Shown here piece by piece: positions 20,279 through 29,754 of a stretch of DNA of 64,000 nt (position 1 is its first letter; each line of letters opens with the position of its first letter). Origin of the DNA: CAWJJM01 sp963843275 (GTDB lineage: Bacteria; Acidobacteriota; Thermoanaerobaculia; Multivoradales; JBCCEF01). The stretch covers positions 310,001-374,000 of the forward strand of contig CAWJJM010000009.1 in assembly GCA_963843275.1 (NCBI GenBank), given 5' to 3'. A program made the position numbers and the translations under genes. The notes beneath the pieces are model-generated. The model was given only the letters and a program-made list of their open reading frames with translations. It did no database searches and was not told the DNA's origin.

Positions 20279-22591
20279 ATGCTCGCGGTGGGGAGGCGTG
20301 GCGCCGGGCCGGCGCTCGTCGTCGCCTGTCTCCTGACGGCCTGTTCGCGGGATCCTGTGGGTCGCGGACCGGTGGCGGTGGCTCCTGCCGGGTTCGTGGG
20401 CGCCGCGTCGTGTGCTTCCTGCCACCCGCACGAGGCGGCCGCCTGGAGGCGCTCGCAGCACGCGCGGGCCATGCAGGAGGCGACGCCGGATACGGTCGAG
20501 GGCGACTTCGCCGCCCCACCGCTCCGCCTGGGCGCGAGCACCTTCCGCTTCGCGGCGCGCGACGGCCGCGACGACGTCACCACCGAGGGACCCGACGGCG
20601 AGCCGGCGACGTACGAGGTCCGCTACACCCTCGGCGTCGAGCCGCTGCAGCAGGTCCTCGTCGGTCTTCCCGGCGGCAGGCTCCAGGCCCTGCCGCTCGC
20701 GTGGGACACGCGACCCGCGCAGGCGGGAGGCCAGCGCTGGTTCGACCTCGATCCCGGCGAGACCATCCCGCCGGGCGATCCCCTCCACTGGACCGGGTCG
20801 CTGCAGACCTGGAACTTCATGTGCGCGGACTGCCACTCGACCGGCGTGCGGGAGAACTACGATCTCGCGCGCGACGTCTACGCGACCACGTTCAGCGACG
20901 TCGCCGTCGCCTGCGAGGCCTGCCACGGGCCGGGCTCGAGCCACGTGCGCTGGGCCGGCCGGCGGCCCGGACCCGACGCCTCCGACGCGTCGAAGGGCCT
21001 GGTCGTCCCGCTGCGGCGGCCGCGGGGAGCCTGGACGTTCAGGGACCGCGCCGACGGCATCGCGGAGTGGGTCGGGGAGCGGCGCACCTCCCCCGTCGTC
21101 GACACCTGCGCGCCGTGCCATTCGCGGCGCCGGCCGACGCGGCGTGAGGTCGACCCCGCGGCGCCCTTCCTCGACGCCTACCGCCCGGAGCTGCTGCGCG
21201 CCGGGCTCTACCACGCCGACGGGCAGATCGAGGGCGAGGTGTACGTCTGGGGCTCGTTCCTGCAGAGCCGGATGGCCGCAGCGGGGGTCGTCTGCACCGA
21301 CTGCCACGACCCCCACACCGCGTCGCTGGTCGCCTCCGGCAACGCGTTGTGCACGCGCTGCCATCGGGCGTCGCGCTACGACGTCGCCGCGCACCACCAC
21401 CACCGGCCGGACGGCGCGGGGGCACGGTGCGTGAGCTGCCACATGCTCCGCCGAACGTTCATGGTGGTCGACCCGCGGCGGGACCACAGCTTCCGCGTGC
21501 CGCGTCCCGACCTCCACGTGCGGTTGGGAACGCCCGACACCTGCACCGACTGCCACGCGGAGGAGGGCGCGGCCTGGGCCGCCGAGCGCGTCGCGGAGTG
21601 GTTCGGGGCGGAGCGCGCGGACCCGCGGCCCTGGGCCCTGGCCCTCGCGGCCGGCCGCCACGGTGCGCTCGACGCCGAGCCGCGGCTGGCGGCGCTGGTC
21701 GCGGACCCGGGGCGACCCGCCATCGTCCGCGCCACCGCGCTCGCCGAGCTGCGGCCGTGGCTCGGCCCGACCTCGCTGCCGGCGGTCGCCGCGTGCCTCC
21801 ACGACCCCGATCCCCTGGTGCGTGCCGCCGCGCTCGATGCCCTCGCCGCCGTGCCGGAGGAGACCGTGGCCGCCCTGGCCGGGCCGCTGCTCTACGACCC
21901 GTCGCGCCACGTGCGCATCGCCGCCGCCACGGTGCTGGCACCGCTGCGGCCGGAGCTGCTCGACGCGGCGACGGCGGACGCCTTCGAGCGCGCCTTCGCC
22001 GAGGCGGTGGAGGCGGAGATGGCGACCGGGGAGCGGCCCGCGTCGCACGTCCGGCTGGCCGAGCTGGAACTGGCCCGGGGGCGCACCGCGGCGGCGGAGC
22101 GGGAGCTGCGCACCGCCCTGCGGCTCGCTCCCGGCAACGTGCCGGCGCTGGTCAATCTCGCGGACATGCGCCGGGCCCAGGGCCGCGACGACGAGGGGCG
22201 CGCCCTGCTGGAGCGGGCGGTCGGCGCGACGCCGCGCCCGGCGGCGGCGGTCCACGCGCTCGGACTCCTCGAGATCCGCTCGGGGGAGCGGAGCCGGGGC
22301 ATCGCCCTGCTCGCGGAGGCGACCCGGCTGGCGCCGGACGACGACGGGTTCGCCTACGTCTACGCCGTGGCGCTGGCGTCGTCCGGGCAGGGCGACCGCG
22401 CGATCGCCGTCCTCGAGCGGATCCACCGGCGGACCCCGGCGCGCCGCGACGTGGTGACGGCGTTGGTCTCCTTCGAGGAGGAGCGGGGCGATCGGGTCGC
22501 GGCGCTGCGCTGGGCGCGCGTTCTCGAGCGGCTCTCGCCGGGGAGCCCGGCGGTGGCCGCGAAGGTCCGCGAGCTCGCCGCTTCCCGGTAG
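20279..22591 (+). CDS. Octaheme c-type cytochrome lipoprotein with HEAT and TPR repeats
   Basis: A 770-residue exported lipoprotein (lipobox LLTAC, Cys at about 22). Eight CxxCH haem sites are visible: CASCH (about 45), CADCH (182), CEACH (212), CAPCH (277), CTDCH (338), CTRCH (357), CVSCH (383) and CTDCH (421). After the haem domain come HEAT-like repeats (LPAVAACLHDPDPLVRAAAL, VRIAAATVLAPL) and then TPR repeats (VPALVNLADMRRAQGRDDEG and on), ending at about 760. The cytochrome part resembles the cytochrome c554 class, which moves electrons in nitrogen or sulphur redox reactions. The repeat half is probably a docking surface. It starts 124 bp from arsR, divergently. Its stop lies in a sequence repeated before the arylsulfatase gene. 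Confidence 0.88.
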   Translation: MLAVGRRGAGPALVVACLLTACSRDPVGRGPVAVAPAGFVGAASCASCHPHEAAAWRRSQHARAMQEATPDTVEGDFAAPPLRLGASTFRFAARDGRDDVTTEGPDGEPATYEVRYTLGVEPLQQVLVGLPGGRLQALPLAWDTRPAQAGGQRWFDLDPGETIPPGDPLHWTGSLQTWNFMCADCHSTGVRENYDLARDVYATTFSDVAVACEACHGPGSSHVRWAGRRPGPDASDASKGLVVPLRRPRGAWTFRDRADGIAEWVGERRTSPVVDTCAPCHSRRRPTRREVDPAAPFLDAYRPELLRAGLYHADGQIEGEVYVWGSFLQSRMAAAGVVCTDCHDPHTASLVASGNALCTRCHRASRYDVAAHHHHRPDGAGARCVSCHMLRRTFMVVDPRRDHSFRVPRPDLHVRLGTPDTCTDCHAEEGAAWAAERVAEWFGAERADPRPWALALAAGRHGALDAEPRLAALVADPGRPAIVRATALAELRPWLGPTSLPAVAACLHDPDPLVRAAALDALAAVPEETVAALAGPLLYDPSRHVRIAAATVLAPLRPELLDAATADAFERAFAEAVEAEMATGERPASHVRLAELELARGRTAAAERELRTALRLAPGNVPALVNLADMRRAQGRDDEGRALLERAVGATPRPAAAVHALGLLEIRSGERSRGIALLAEATRLAPDDDGFAYVYAVALASSGQGDRAIAVLERIHRRTPARRDVVTALVSFEEERGDRVAALRWARVLERLSPGSPAVAAKVRELAASR

Positions 22592-22616
22592 GACCGGAGG
22601 CACGGAGGTCCGGAAC

Positions 22617-22703
22617 GTGCGCAGACGACTCGTCACCGTGGGGGCGCTGAGCGCGGCGCTGCTCCTCGGTGCGCTCGGTGCGCCCGGCGGAGAGCTGGGG
22701 TAG
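22617..22703 (+). pseudogene. Truncated duplicate of the arylsulfatase signal-peptide start
   Basis: A GTG-started 28-codon frame (VRRRLVTVGALSAALLLGA...) ends at a TAG. It copies the first codons of the arylsulfatase gene 727 bp downstream (VRKRLVLLGMLSAALLLGA), together with the sequence before it: 19 bp are identical at 22575-22593 and 23302-23320, spanning the cytochrome gene's last codons and stop. It is a remnant of a tandem duplication and not a functional gene. Confidence 0.7.
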
Positions 22704-22764
22704 GATCAAGGTTCCCTGTCGCCTGTCGCTGTCCGTCGGACGGTTGTATGGAAAGGAGATCTCG

Positions 22765-23229
22765 ATGAAGATCAAGAAGCTCGCCTCCGTACCCGTAGCC
22801 CTGCTGGCCACGACGGTGCTCCTGTCCGTGCTCGCCGGCATCCTCTGGGAGCCGGCGGCGCAGGCGACCCCGGGCTGCGACGCCCGGGACCTCCATGGCA
22901 CCTACTCCTTCGTCCTCCACGGGGTCAATCCGCTGGGTCAGCCGTTCGGGGCGGTCGGCACCTTCACCTCCGACGGAGCGGGACACCTGGCCGGATTCCG
23001 TGCCTCGGCCGACAACGGGCTCTACGGCACCGCGAACTTCACCTGCACCTACGCGATGAGCCCGAGCTGCACCTTCCGTGGGCCGTGCGTCGACGACGGG
23101 GACACGACGGCGGACGTCCAGTTCGACGGTGCGTTGGCCGACAAGGGCAACGAGGTGGAGCTGCTGGTGACGCGGATCCCCAACCTGGCCGGCGGGGGCG
23201 TCGTCACCGGCGTGGCGCACCGGCAGTAG
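22765..23229 (+). CDS. Small exported protein of unknown function
   Basis: A 154-residue protein with a clear signal peptide (MKIKKLASVPVALLATTVLL, cleavage near QATPG). The mature part opens GCDARDLHGTYSFVLHGVNPLG and continues as a short beta-rich domain (GAVGTFTSDGAGHLAGF, NFTCTYAMSPSCTFRGPC) with four or five Cys that may form disulphides. The HGTYSF...GTFTSDGAGHL pattern is seen in short exported proteins of soil Acidobacteria whose role I do not know. The ATG at 22765 has a strong AAGGAG. It lies between two copies of the cytochrome/arylsulfatase junction, so it probably arrived with that duplication or by insertion. Confidence 0.75.
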   Translation: MKIKKLASVPVALLATTVLLSVLAGILWEPAAQATPGCDARDLHGTYSFVLHGVNPLGQPFGAVGTFTSDGAGHLAGFRASADNGLYGTANFTCTYAMSPSCTFRGPCVDDGDTTADVQFDGALADKGNEVELLVTRIPNLAGGGVVTGVAHRQ

Positions 23230-23343
23230 CGGGTCCCGCACGCCCGCGGGTCCTCCGGTGTCGCGGACGGGCGGTCGGAGGTGCCGTGGGCCGGGTCCGG
23301 GTCGCCGCTTCCCGGTAGGATCGGCGCCAGGGAGATCCAGACC

Positions 23344-25005
23344 GTGCGCAAGAGACTCGTGCTCCTGGGGATGCTCAGCGCGGCGCTGCTGCTCGGCGCC
23401 GCCGGCGGTGCCCCTCGTCCCGCACCGCCGCTGCCCAACGTGGTCTTCTTCCTCGCCGACGACATCGGCTACGGGGACATCGGCGTCTACGGCGGCTTCG
23501 TCCCCACGCCCAACATCGACCGCCTCGCCCACGACGGCATGCGGTTCACCGACGCGCACTCCCCGGCGGCGCTGTGCGCCCCGTCGCGCTTCAGCTACAT
23601 GACGGGCAGCTACCCGTACCGCAACGGTCGCCCGGGGGGGAGCTGGAACATCAACTTCAGCTCGGCCTTCGGGGCCGGCGCGGCGCACCTGGCGGAGGGG
23701 CGGCACCTGACGGTCGGCGACGTGCTGCAGCGGGCCGGCTACCGCACCGCCTTCTTCGGCAAGGGCCACCTCGGCGGCGACGTCTACGACACCGCCGGCA
23801 AGGTGATCCGCGCCGAGGGCGAGATCAACACCATGGACTTCGCGCGCGGCATCCACGACTCGCTCGGCGCGCACGGCTTCGACCACTCGCTGCTGCTGCC
23901 CAGCGGCATCCAGCACGAGCCCTACGCCTTCTTCGAGAACGGCCGGTACGTGCCGGTCGATCCGCACGCCCCGGCCGACAACCGCAGCACCGTGCTGCGC
24001 AAGAACGGCCGCTACCAGGTGTCCGGCAACGGGGTCTGCGAGATCGTGGAGGCGGCCGAGATCCCGGCGCGCTGCGACGCCGCCTACGACTCGAGCCAGG
24101 TGGGCCGGATCCTGACCACCAAGGCGCTCGAGTTCCTCGACGACCACCTGGCGCGGAACCGCCGGGAGGGGCGCGACCGGCCGTTCCTGCTCTACTTCTC
24201 GTCGCAGGCCATCCACGTCCCGCACACCCCGCCGGTCGACTTCGACGGCGATCCGGACGTGCTCGACCGGCCGGTCGAGGGCGTCACCGGCGCCCCCACG
24301 TCGGACATGGTCTACGAGCTCGACCTCCAGCTCGGCGCGATCGTCGCCAAGCTGCGCGACGAAGGGCTGCTCGAGAACACGATCGTCTTCTTCGCCAGCG
24401 ACAACGGGGCGCTGTGGCCGGACGTGGTGCACTACGGCGATCCCCGCCACGACAACAACGGCCCGTTCCGCGGCTACAAGGCCTCGGTCTACGAGGGCGG
24501 CCACCGGGTGCCGTTCATCGTGCGCTGGGGGGACGGCACCCGCGCGGGGTCGAAGATCGCCCCCGGCAGCGTCTCGGACGAGCTGATCGTCGGGACCGAC
24601 TGGGTCGCCACGATGTACGAGCTGACCGGCCAGGACATGGCCGAGGACCAGGCGATGGACGGGGCGTCCTTGCTGCCGCTGCTCACCGGACGGCAGCGGG
24701 GCCCGTTGCACCCGTTCGTCATCTACCAGGCCGGCTACGCCTACGACGGCGCCATCCGCGAGGGCGACATGGTCCTCGTCGTCGACCGCGAGAACCGGGC
24801 GACCGAGCTCTACGACCTCGCCACCGACGTCGCCCAGGAGCACAACCTCGTCGCCGAGCCGAAGTACCGCGACCTGGTCCCGCGGCTGCGCGCCGAGTTC
24901 CTCCGCTACAACGACCACGACGACCGCACCTTCGACGAGCCGCGCACCACGCCGCGGTTCGTCGCCGCCGGCGCGCCGCCCGGCGCGCCGGCGCCCCCGC
25001 CGTAG
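23344..25005 (+). CDS. Secreted arylsulfatase (formylglycine-dependent)
   Basis: A 553-residue exported sulfatase. The GTG at 23344 follows GGGAG and opens a signal peptide (VRKRLVLLGMLSAALLLGA). The active-site motif is Cys78-Ala-Pro-Ser-Arg, where the Cys is changed to formylglycine by a maturase not seen in this window. Metal ligands appear in FFLADDIGYGD and FFASDNG, and GKGHLGG holds the Lys/His substrate-binding pair. It removes sulphate from sulphated polysaccharides or aryl sulphates outside the cytoplasm. The C-terminus (AAGAPPGAPAPPP) is an unstructured tail. The start region is duplicated 727 bp upstream. Confidence 0.92.
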   Translation: MRKRLVLLGMLSAALLLGAAGGAPRPAPPLPNVVFFLADDIGYGDIGVYGGFVPTPNIDRLAHDGMRFTDAHSPAALCAPSRFSYMTGSYPYRNGRPGGSWNINFSSAFGAGAAHLAEGRHLTVGDVLQRAGYRTAFFGKGHLGGDVYDTAGKVIRAEGEINTMDFARGIHDSLGAHGFDHSLLLPSGIQHEPYAFFENGRYVPVDPHAPADNRSTVLRKNGRYQVSGNGVCEIVEAAEIPARCDAAYDSSQVGRILTTKALEFLDDHLARNRREGRDRPFLLYFSSQAIHVPHTPPVDFDGDPDVLDRPVEGVTGAPTSDMVYELDLQLGAIVAKLRDEGLLENTIVFFASDNGALWPDVVHYGDPRHDNNGPFRGYKASVYEGGHRVPFIVRWGDGTRAGSKIAPGSVSDELIVGTDWVATMYELTGQDMAEDQAMDGASLLPLLTGRQRGPLHPFVIYQAGYAYDGAIREGDMVLVVDRENRATELYDLATDVAQEHNLVAEPKYRDLVPRLRAEFLRYNDHDDRTFDEPRTTPRFVAAGAPPGAPAPPP

Positions 25006-25161
25006 CGCCCGCCGAGGCCGTCCCGGAGCGCGACGAGCCGCCTCCCCGGGGAATCCGGCGGCTGGGAGCGCTCGGATACCTCGGCCGCTGAGGCGCCGCC
25101 CGCCCGCCGCGTGGAGTAGCATCGTCGCTCCCGTCACCCCAGGTCTTCTTCGGAGGGAACC

Positions 25162-26658
25162 ATGAAGCGGAGCCTCTTCGTCCTCGCTGCCGTGCTCACC
25201 GTCCTCGCCGCCGCCCGGGCGCGCGCCGCGGCCGACGACCTCGCCGACGTGCGCCGTGCCGTCGCCGCCGGGCACGATGCGGCCGTCGAGCGGTTGCAGA
25301 AGTGGATCGCCCTGCCCTCGATCGCCGCCGAGGACCGCAACTTCCCGCAGGGGGCCGAGGTCATGGCCCAGCTCGCCCGGGACGCCGGCTTCCAGCAGGT
25401 GACGGTGGTGGAGACCGACGGCAAGCCGGGGGTCTTCGCCACCCTCGACGCCGGGGCGGCGACGACCGTGGGCGTCTACTTCATGTACGACGTCAAGCAG
25501 TTCGTGCCGGCGGAGTGGAGCTCGCCCCCGCTCGAGGGGCGCCTGGTGGAGCGGCCGGGCGTCGGCACGGTGATCATGGGGCGCGGCGCGGTCAACCAGA
25601 AGGGGCCCGAGTCGGCCTTCCTGGCGGCGCTCCACGCGCTGCGCGCGGCGGGGCGCAAGCCGCCGGTGAACCTGGTGCTGGTCGCCGAGGGCGAGGAGGA
25701 GATCGGCTCGCCCCACATCGGCCAGATCGTGCACCGCCCGGAGGTCGAGGCGGCGCTGGCGCGCACCGTCGGGGTGTTCATGCCGGCCGCGGAGCAGGAC
25801 CTCGACGGCGCCGTCACCGTGAGCCTCGGCGCCAAGGGGGTGGTCGAGGCGCAGCTCGTCGCCAGCGGGGAGCGCTGGGGGCGCGGCCCCTCCCACGACA
25901 TCCACTCGTCGCTCAAGGCGATGGTCGACAGCCCGGCGTGGCACCTGGTCAAGGCCCTCGACACCCTGGTCTCCGCCGACGGCAACACCATCACCATCGA
26001 CGACTACCCCGTGCCGCGGCCGCTGACCGCCGAGGAGAAGGCGATGATCGCCGCCGCGGCGGCGCGCCGCGAGGAAGCCGACACCAAGAAGCAGCTCGGC
26101 GTCGAGCACTGGATCGACGACCTCGACTGGGTGGCGGCCAACGAGCGCCTGGAGGGGCAGCCGACGGTGAACATCCAGGGCCTGGTCGGCGGCTACACCG
26201 GCCCCGGCGGCAAGACCGTCCTGCCGCACCGGGCGGAGGCCAAGCTCGACCTGCGGCTGGTGCCGGGGATGACCTTCGACGGCGCGGTGGCGGCGCTCCG
26301 CGCCCACTTGGCGAAGCACGGCTTCGGGGACCTCGAGGTCACCGCCTCGGGCGGCTACGACCCCACGACGACGTCGGCGGACGCGCCGCTGATCCAGGCC
26401 CAGGTGGCGGTGCTGCGGCGCGCCGGAATCGACCCGGTGATGTGGCCCTGGAACGCCGGCTCCTACCCCGGCTACGTCTTCACCAACCCGCCGCTGTCGC
26501 TCGCCTCGGGCCACTTCGGCCTCGGCCACGGCGCCGGCGCCCACGCCCCCGACGAGTACTACGTCATCGAGTCGTCGAACCCGCAGGTCGAGGGCTACGA
26601 CGGCGCGGTGATGTCGTTCGTCGAGTACCTCTACGCGCTGGCGGGTGGGGGGGAGTAG
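25162..26658 (+). CDS. Exported M20-family metallohydrolase-like protein with altered metal ligands
   Basis: A 498-residue protein with a signal peptide (ends RARAAADD) and the M20 peptidase fold: catalytic domain, lid domain (about 230-370) and a closing HAPDEYYVIE. The usual ligand motif GHxD is replaced by FMYD, with Met108 where the zinc-ligand His belongs and Asp110 kept. The bridging-Asp motif GRGAxDxKG reads GRGAVNQKG, with Asn145 in place of Asp. The GEEEIGS pair (Glu179/180) and the late His remain. A co-catalytic di-zinc centre as in dipeptidases therefore looks impossible; one metal, a different reaction or a binding role remains. The same MYDVK variant appears in several Acidobacteria as I remember them, so it is probably a subfamily. 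Start ATG 25162 after GGAGGGAACC. Confidence 0.8.
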   Translation: MKRSLFVLAAVLTVLAAARARAAADDLADVRRAVAAGHDAAVERLQKWIALPSIAAEDRNFPQGAEVMAQLARDAGFQQVTVVETDGKPGVFATLDAGAATTVGVYFMYDVKQFVPAEWSSPPLEGRLVERPGVGTVIMGRGAVNQKGPESAFLAALHALRAAGRKPPVNLVLVAEGEEEIGSPHIGQIVHRPEVEAALARTVGVFMPAAEQDLDGAVTVSLGAKGVVEAQLVASGERWGRGPSHDIHSSLKAMVDSPAWHLVKALDTLVSADGNTITIDDYPVPRPLTAEEKAMIAAAAARREEADTKKQLGVEHWIDDLDWVAANERLEGQPTVNIQGLVGGYTGPGGKTVLPHRAEAKLDLRLVPGMTFDGAVAALRAHLAKHGFGDLEVTASGGYDPTTTSADAPLIQAQVAVLRRAGIDPVMWPWNAGSYPGYVFTNPPLSLASGHFGLGHGAGAHAPDEYYVIESSNPQVEGYDGAVMSFVEYLYALAGGGE

Positions 26659-26722
26659 CCGCCCGCGCTCGACCTGAGGGCGCCGGGCCGGCCCCCGCCC
26701 GGCCGCGGCGGCCGCCTCCGCC

Positions 26723-28006
26723 ATGTTCGACGTCTCGACCTATCTGCGCCGCGGCGGCCTCGCCCTCGTCGCGGTCGGCATCGGCGGCTTCGCGGCGGAC
26801 TACGCCCTCAACCTCGGCCTCTCCCGCCTGCTGCCGCCGCACCAGTTCGGCGACTTCCGGGTCGCCCGCGAGTTCGCGGCGTTCTTCGGCGCCGCGGTGC
26901 TGCTGGGCGGCGACCGCGCGGCACCGAAGGCGCTCGCCGGACCGCTCGAACGCGGCGAGTGGGCGCACGCCTGGGAGTACCTCCGCTTCTACCTCGCCCT
27001 GGGACTGGGGCTGTCCGCCCTGGTCATCGCCGGCGTCTGGGCCGCGAGCGGGCTCTACGTCGGCAGCGCCGACCCGCTGCAGCACCACGCGGTCGCCTGG
27101 CTGGTGCTCAGCGTCCCGATGCTCTGCGTCGGCGCGCTGGCGAGCCGGGCGCTGCAGTCGGCCCGGCGGCCGTTCCTGGCGGCCTTCCCGTGGCGCGTCC
27201 TGTTGCCGCTGCTGATCCTCGCCTCGTTGGCGGGGACGGCCTGGATCCGCGGCGGCGTCGAGCTCCACCACGCCCTGATCTGCGCCCTCGCCAGCGCCGC
27301 CGCGGTGAGCGCCGCCCAGTGGTGGCAGCTCCGCCGGCGCGAGCTGCCCGAGCTGCCGCGCGACCCGGCGGTGCGCGGCGCGCGGCGGCTGTGGCTCGAG
27401 ACCTCGGTCCCGATGATGGGGGTCTTCCTGGTCGGCCTGGCGCTCAGCCAGTCCGACTTCTACTTCCTCGAGTGGCTCGGCGACGAGGCGGAAGTGGGCC
27501 ACTACGCCGCCGCGGTGACCACGGCCCACTTCCTGCTGCTCCTCCAGACCACCGTCGTGGGGCTGGTGGCGCCGCTCGTCCAACCGGCGATCGAGGCCGG
27601 GCCGGAGGCGGTGCGCGGCACCCTGCGGCGGGGCCAACGCCTCCTGCTCGCGGCGCTGCTCCCCGCCGCCCTCGCCCTGGCGCTCGCGGCGCGGCCGATC
27701 CTCTCGCTCTTCGGGCCGAGCTACGTGCAGGCGGTGCCGGCGCTCACCTTCCTCCTCGTCGGCAACACCGCCTGGGCCACCGCCGCCCTGTCGATGCTCT
27801 GGCTCCAGTACACCCGTCGCGGCACCGTCCTCGTCGCCATCACCGCCGTGACCCTGGTCGTCGACTCGCTGCTCAACGCTCTCTTCATCCCCCGCTACGG
27901 GATGGAGGGCGCGGCCGCCACCACGGCGCTGACGATGACGCTGGCGGCGCTGGCGGTGGTGGTGGCCCGCCGCGCCGGCGGCGGCCGGACGGCGACCGCG
28001 GGCTGA
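26723..28006 (+). CDS. Polysaccharide flippase (Wzx/MATE-like)
   Basis: A 427-residue inner-membrane protein with 12 or so hydrophobic helices and the oligosaccharide-flippase layout: YLRRGGLALVAVGIGGFAADY at the N-terminus, a central loop, and GVFLVGLALSQSDFYFLEWLG followed by VGHYAAAVTTAHFLLLLQT. The last third has the usual PAALALALAARPILSLFGPSY. It would move lipid-linked glycans across the inner membrane. It starts 64 bp after the M20-like gene and could share its transcript. A truncated glycosyltransferase follows on the opposite strand, so no polysaccharide cluster is visible around it. Confidence 0.85.
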   Translation: MFDVSTYLRRGGLALVAVGIGGFAADYALNLGLSRLLPPHQFGDFRVAREFAAFFGAAVLLGGDRAAPKALAGPLERGEWAHAWEYLRFYLALGLGLSALVIAGVWAASGLYVGSADPLQHHAVAWLVLSVPMLCVGALASRALQSARRPFLAAFPWRVLLPLLILASLAGTAWIRGGVELHHALICALASAAAVSAAQWWQLRRRELPELPRDPAVRGARRLWLETSVPMMGVFLVGLALSQSDFYFLEWLGDEAEVGHYAAAVTTAHFLLLLQTTVVGLVAPLVQPAIEAGPEAVRGTLRRGQRLLLAALLPAALALALAARPILSLFGPSYVQAVPALTFLLVGNTAWATAALSMLWLQYTRRGTVLVAITAVTLVVDSLLNALFIPRYGMEGAAATTALTMTLAALAVVVARRAGGGRTATAG

Positions 28007-28197
28007 GCGGGGTCGCGCTCGGCAGCGGCGTCCGCGGTGGGGTGGGTGGTCGCCTCGAGGCCACGGAGTCGCCGGGTGCCTCGGAACGGACGAGCGAGGA
28101 GGGCAGGGCGGTGAAGACCCGGAGCCCCGGCCGTGGCCGACCGGGGACCGCCTGACCCTCGAAGGCTCCTCCCCGACCGTCGGACGGGGGTCCGGGA

Positions 28198-29430
28198 CTA
28201 CGCGGGCCGGGCGAGCTCCTCGAGCAGGTCGGCGGCCTCGGCGGCGGGCCGGTGCCCGGCGAAGTCGTCCCGGATCCGCTTGGCCTTCTCGCGGTAGGCG
28301 GGGTCGGAGAGGACGGTCGCGACGGCCCGCCGTAGGCGTCGCCGGCCCGGGCGGGAGGTCGCGAGATCGAGGCCGGCGCCGGACCACGCGACCCGTGCGG
28401 CGACGGCGGGCTTGTCTTCGGTCTCGCCGGCACACACCAGCGGCACCCCGGCGGCGAGCGCGGCGAGCACCCCGTTGTAGCCGCCGTTGGTCACCATCGC
28501 GTCGGTCTTCGGAAGCAGGCGGGAGTGCGGGAGGAAGCCGTGCACCCGGGCATTGTGGGGGAGCGCGCCGAGCGCCCCGGGGTTCGGCGTGGTCGCCACG
28601 ACGAGGAGGTCCTCGTCCGCCAGCGCCTCCAGGGTCGGTCGCAGGAGGTCGTCGACGGCGGTCGCGACGGTGCCCTGCGTCACGTGGACGACGGTCCGGC
28701 CGTCGAGCTCGCTCCACCATGCCGGCGGCTCGAACCGCTCGGCGGGTGACGGCAGCAGCGGGCCCACGAAGCGGACCTGCGGCGGTGGGTCGCGGCGCGG
28801 GTACTCGAAGGCCGGGGTGGTGGGCATCAGGTGGAGCCAGGGCGAAAGGCGGAGCTCTTCGAAGCCGCGGCCGTCCGGCAGGGGCGGCAACCCCAGGCCG
28901 CCGCGGATCCGCTGCAGCTCGCGGGTCAGCGGGGCCATCAGCGATCGGCGGGTGAGCGCGTGAAGCACCCGGTTCAGGAGTCGGCCGGCGGCGCTCGTCG
29001 CGGGGGGGCGCCGGCTCCCGAAGGGTGGGATCTCCGGATCGAAGGTCACCAGGGGGTTGATGCCGAGGGTGGCGAAGCGCGGGCCTCCGAGGTGATGTAG
29101 TGTGGTCGCTCCGTAGGAGCACATGTCCACCAGCAGGAGGTCGGCGGGGAACCGGTGCAAGATCTGTCGGTAGTCGCTCACCTGGCCGCGGACCCGATCC
29201 AGGAGGAGGCGCCGCAGGACCGAGATGCCGGCCGCGAGCCCCCGCGTTCCCGGGTCCGGCAGCACCGGGATCCGGCTGAAGTCGGGCGTCGCCTCGAAGG
29301 GCACGAACCGCGCGCCGGCCGCCTCGATGCGCTCGCGGTATCCGGGACCGCAGTGCCAGACCACCTCGTGCCCCCGTGCCGACAGCTCGACGGCCACCGG
29401 CAGGGCCGGGTTGACGTGACCTGTCGCCGC
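28198..29430 (-). pseudogene. MGT-type glycosyltransferase missing its start
   Basis: About 410 residues of a GT1-class glycosyltransferase (UDP-sugar, macrolide or sterol type). TGHVNPALPVAVELSARGHEV is the N-terminal acceptor-domain helix. The donor-domain region runs VHVTQGTVATAVDDLLRPTL, HGFLPHSRLLPKTDAMVTNGGYNGVLAAL (the nucleotide-sugar loop), then AGVPLVCAGETEDKP. The family begins about ten residues earlier with a beta strand and Met, but at about 29430 the sequence turns into antisense of a MarR gene. An in-frame opening runs on to 29715, yet those residues are not glycosyltransferase. It could be translated from a non-native start. I treat it as 5'-truncated by a deletion shared with the MarR gene. 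Confidence 0.7.
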
Positions 29431-29754
29431 CCGCGCCGCGCCGGCGAGCTCGCTGCGGCGGTCGGGCTGACCTCGGCGGCGACGACGGCGATGCTCGACC
29501 GGCTCGAGCGCAAGGGCCTGGTACGTCGCGTCCCCGATCCCGGCGACCGTCGCAGCGTCCTGGTCGAGATGACCGAGGGCGCTCGCCGGCTCGCCGCCCG
29601 CTTCTACGGGCCGCTGGCGGCGGAGGGCGCCGAGGCGGCCGGGAAGCTCGGCCGTCGCGACCTCGAGCGCATCCGCGACTACTTCCTCGCCGGTGCCGAC
29701 CTGATGGAGCGGCACCGGCGCCGGATCGGGGACGGGGAGCGGGAGGGAGGATGA
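29431..29754 (+). pseudogene. MarR-family regulator missing its N-terminus
   Basis: The winged-helix half of a MarR regulator is intact: AGELAAAVGLTSAATTAMLDRLERKGLV (recognition helix), the wing RRVPDPGDRRSVLVEM, and the C-terminal dimer helix ending RHRRRIGDG. The first 40-60 residues, with the dimer helix 1 and the start, are absent. Upstream the sequence is antisense to the glycosyltransferase. Its TGA overlaps the ATG of the next gene (ATGA), so the two were once coupled. A MarR repressor facing a glycosyltransferase gene is a common detoxification pair, which supports a deletion between two divergent genes. Confidence 0.75.

Noticed and set aside
28198..29715. Full-length glycosyltransferase ORF of 505 codons
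   Set aside because: The first 95 codons are antisense of a MarR gene and do not resemble a glycosyltransferase N-terminus.
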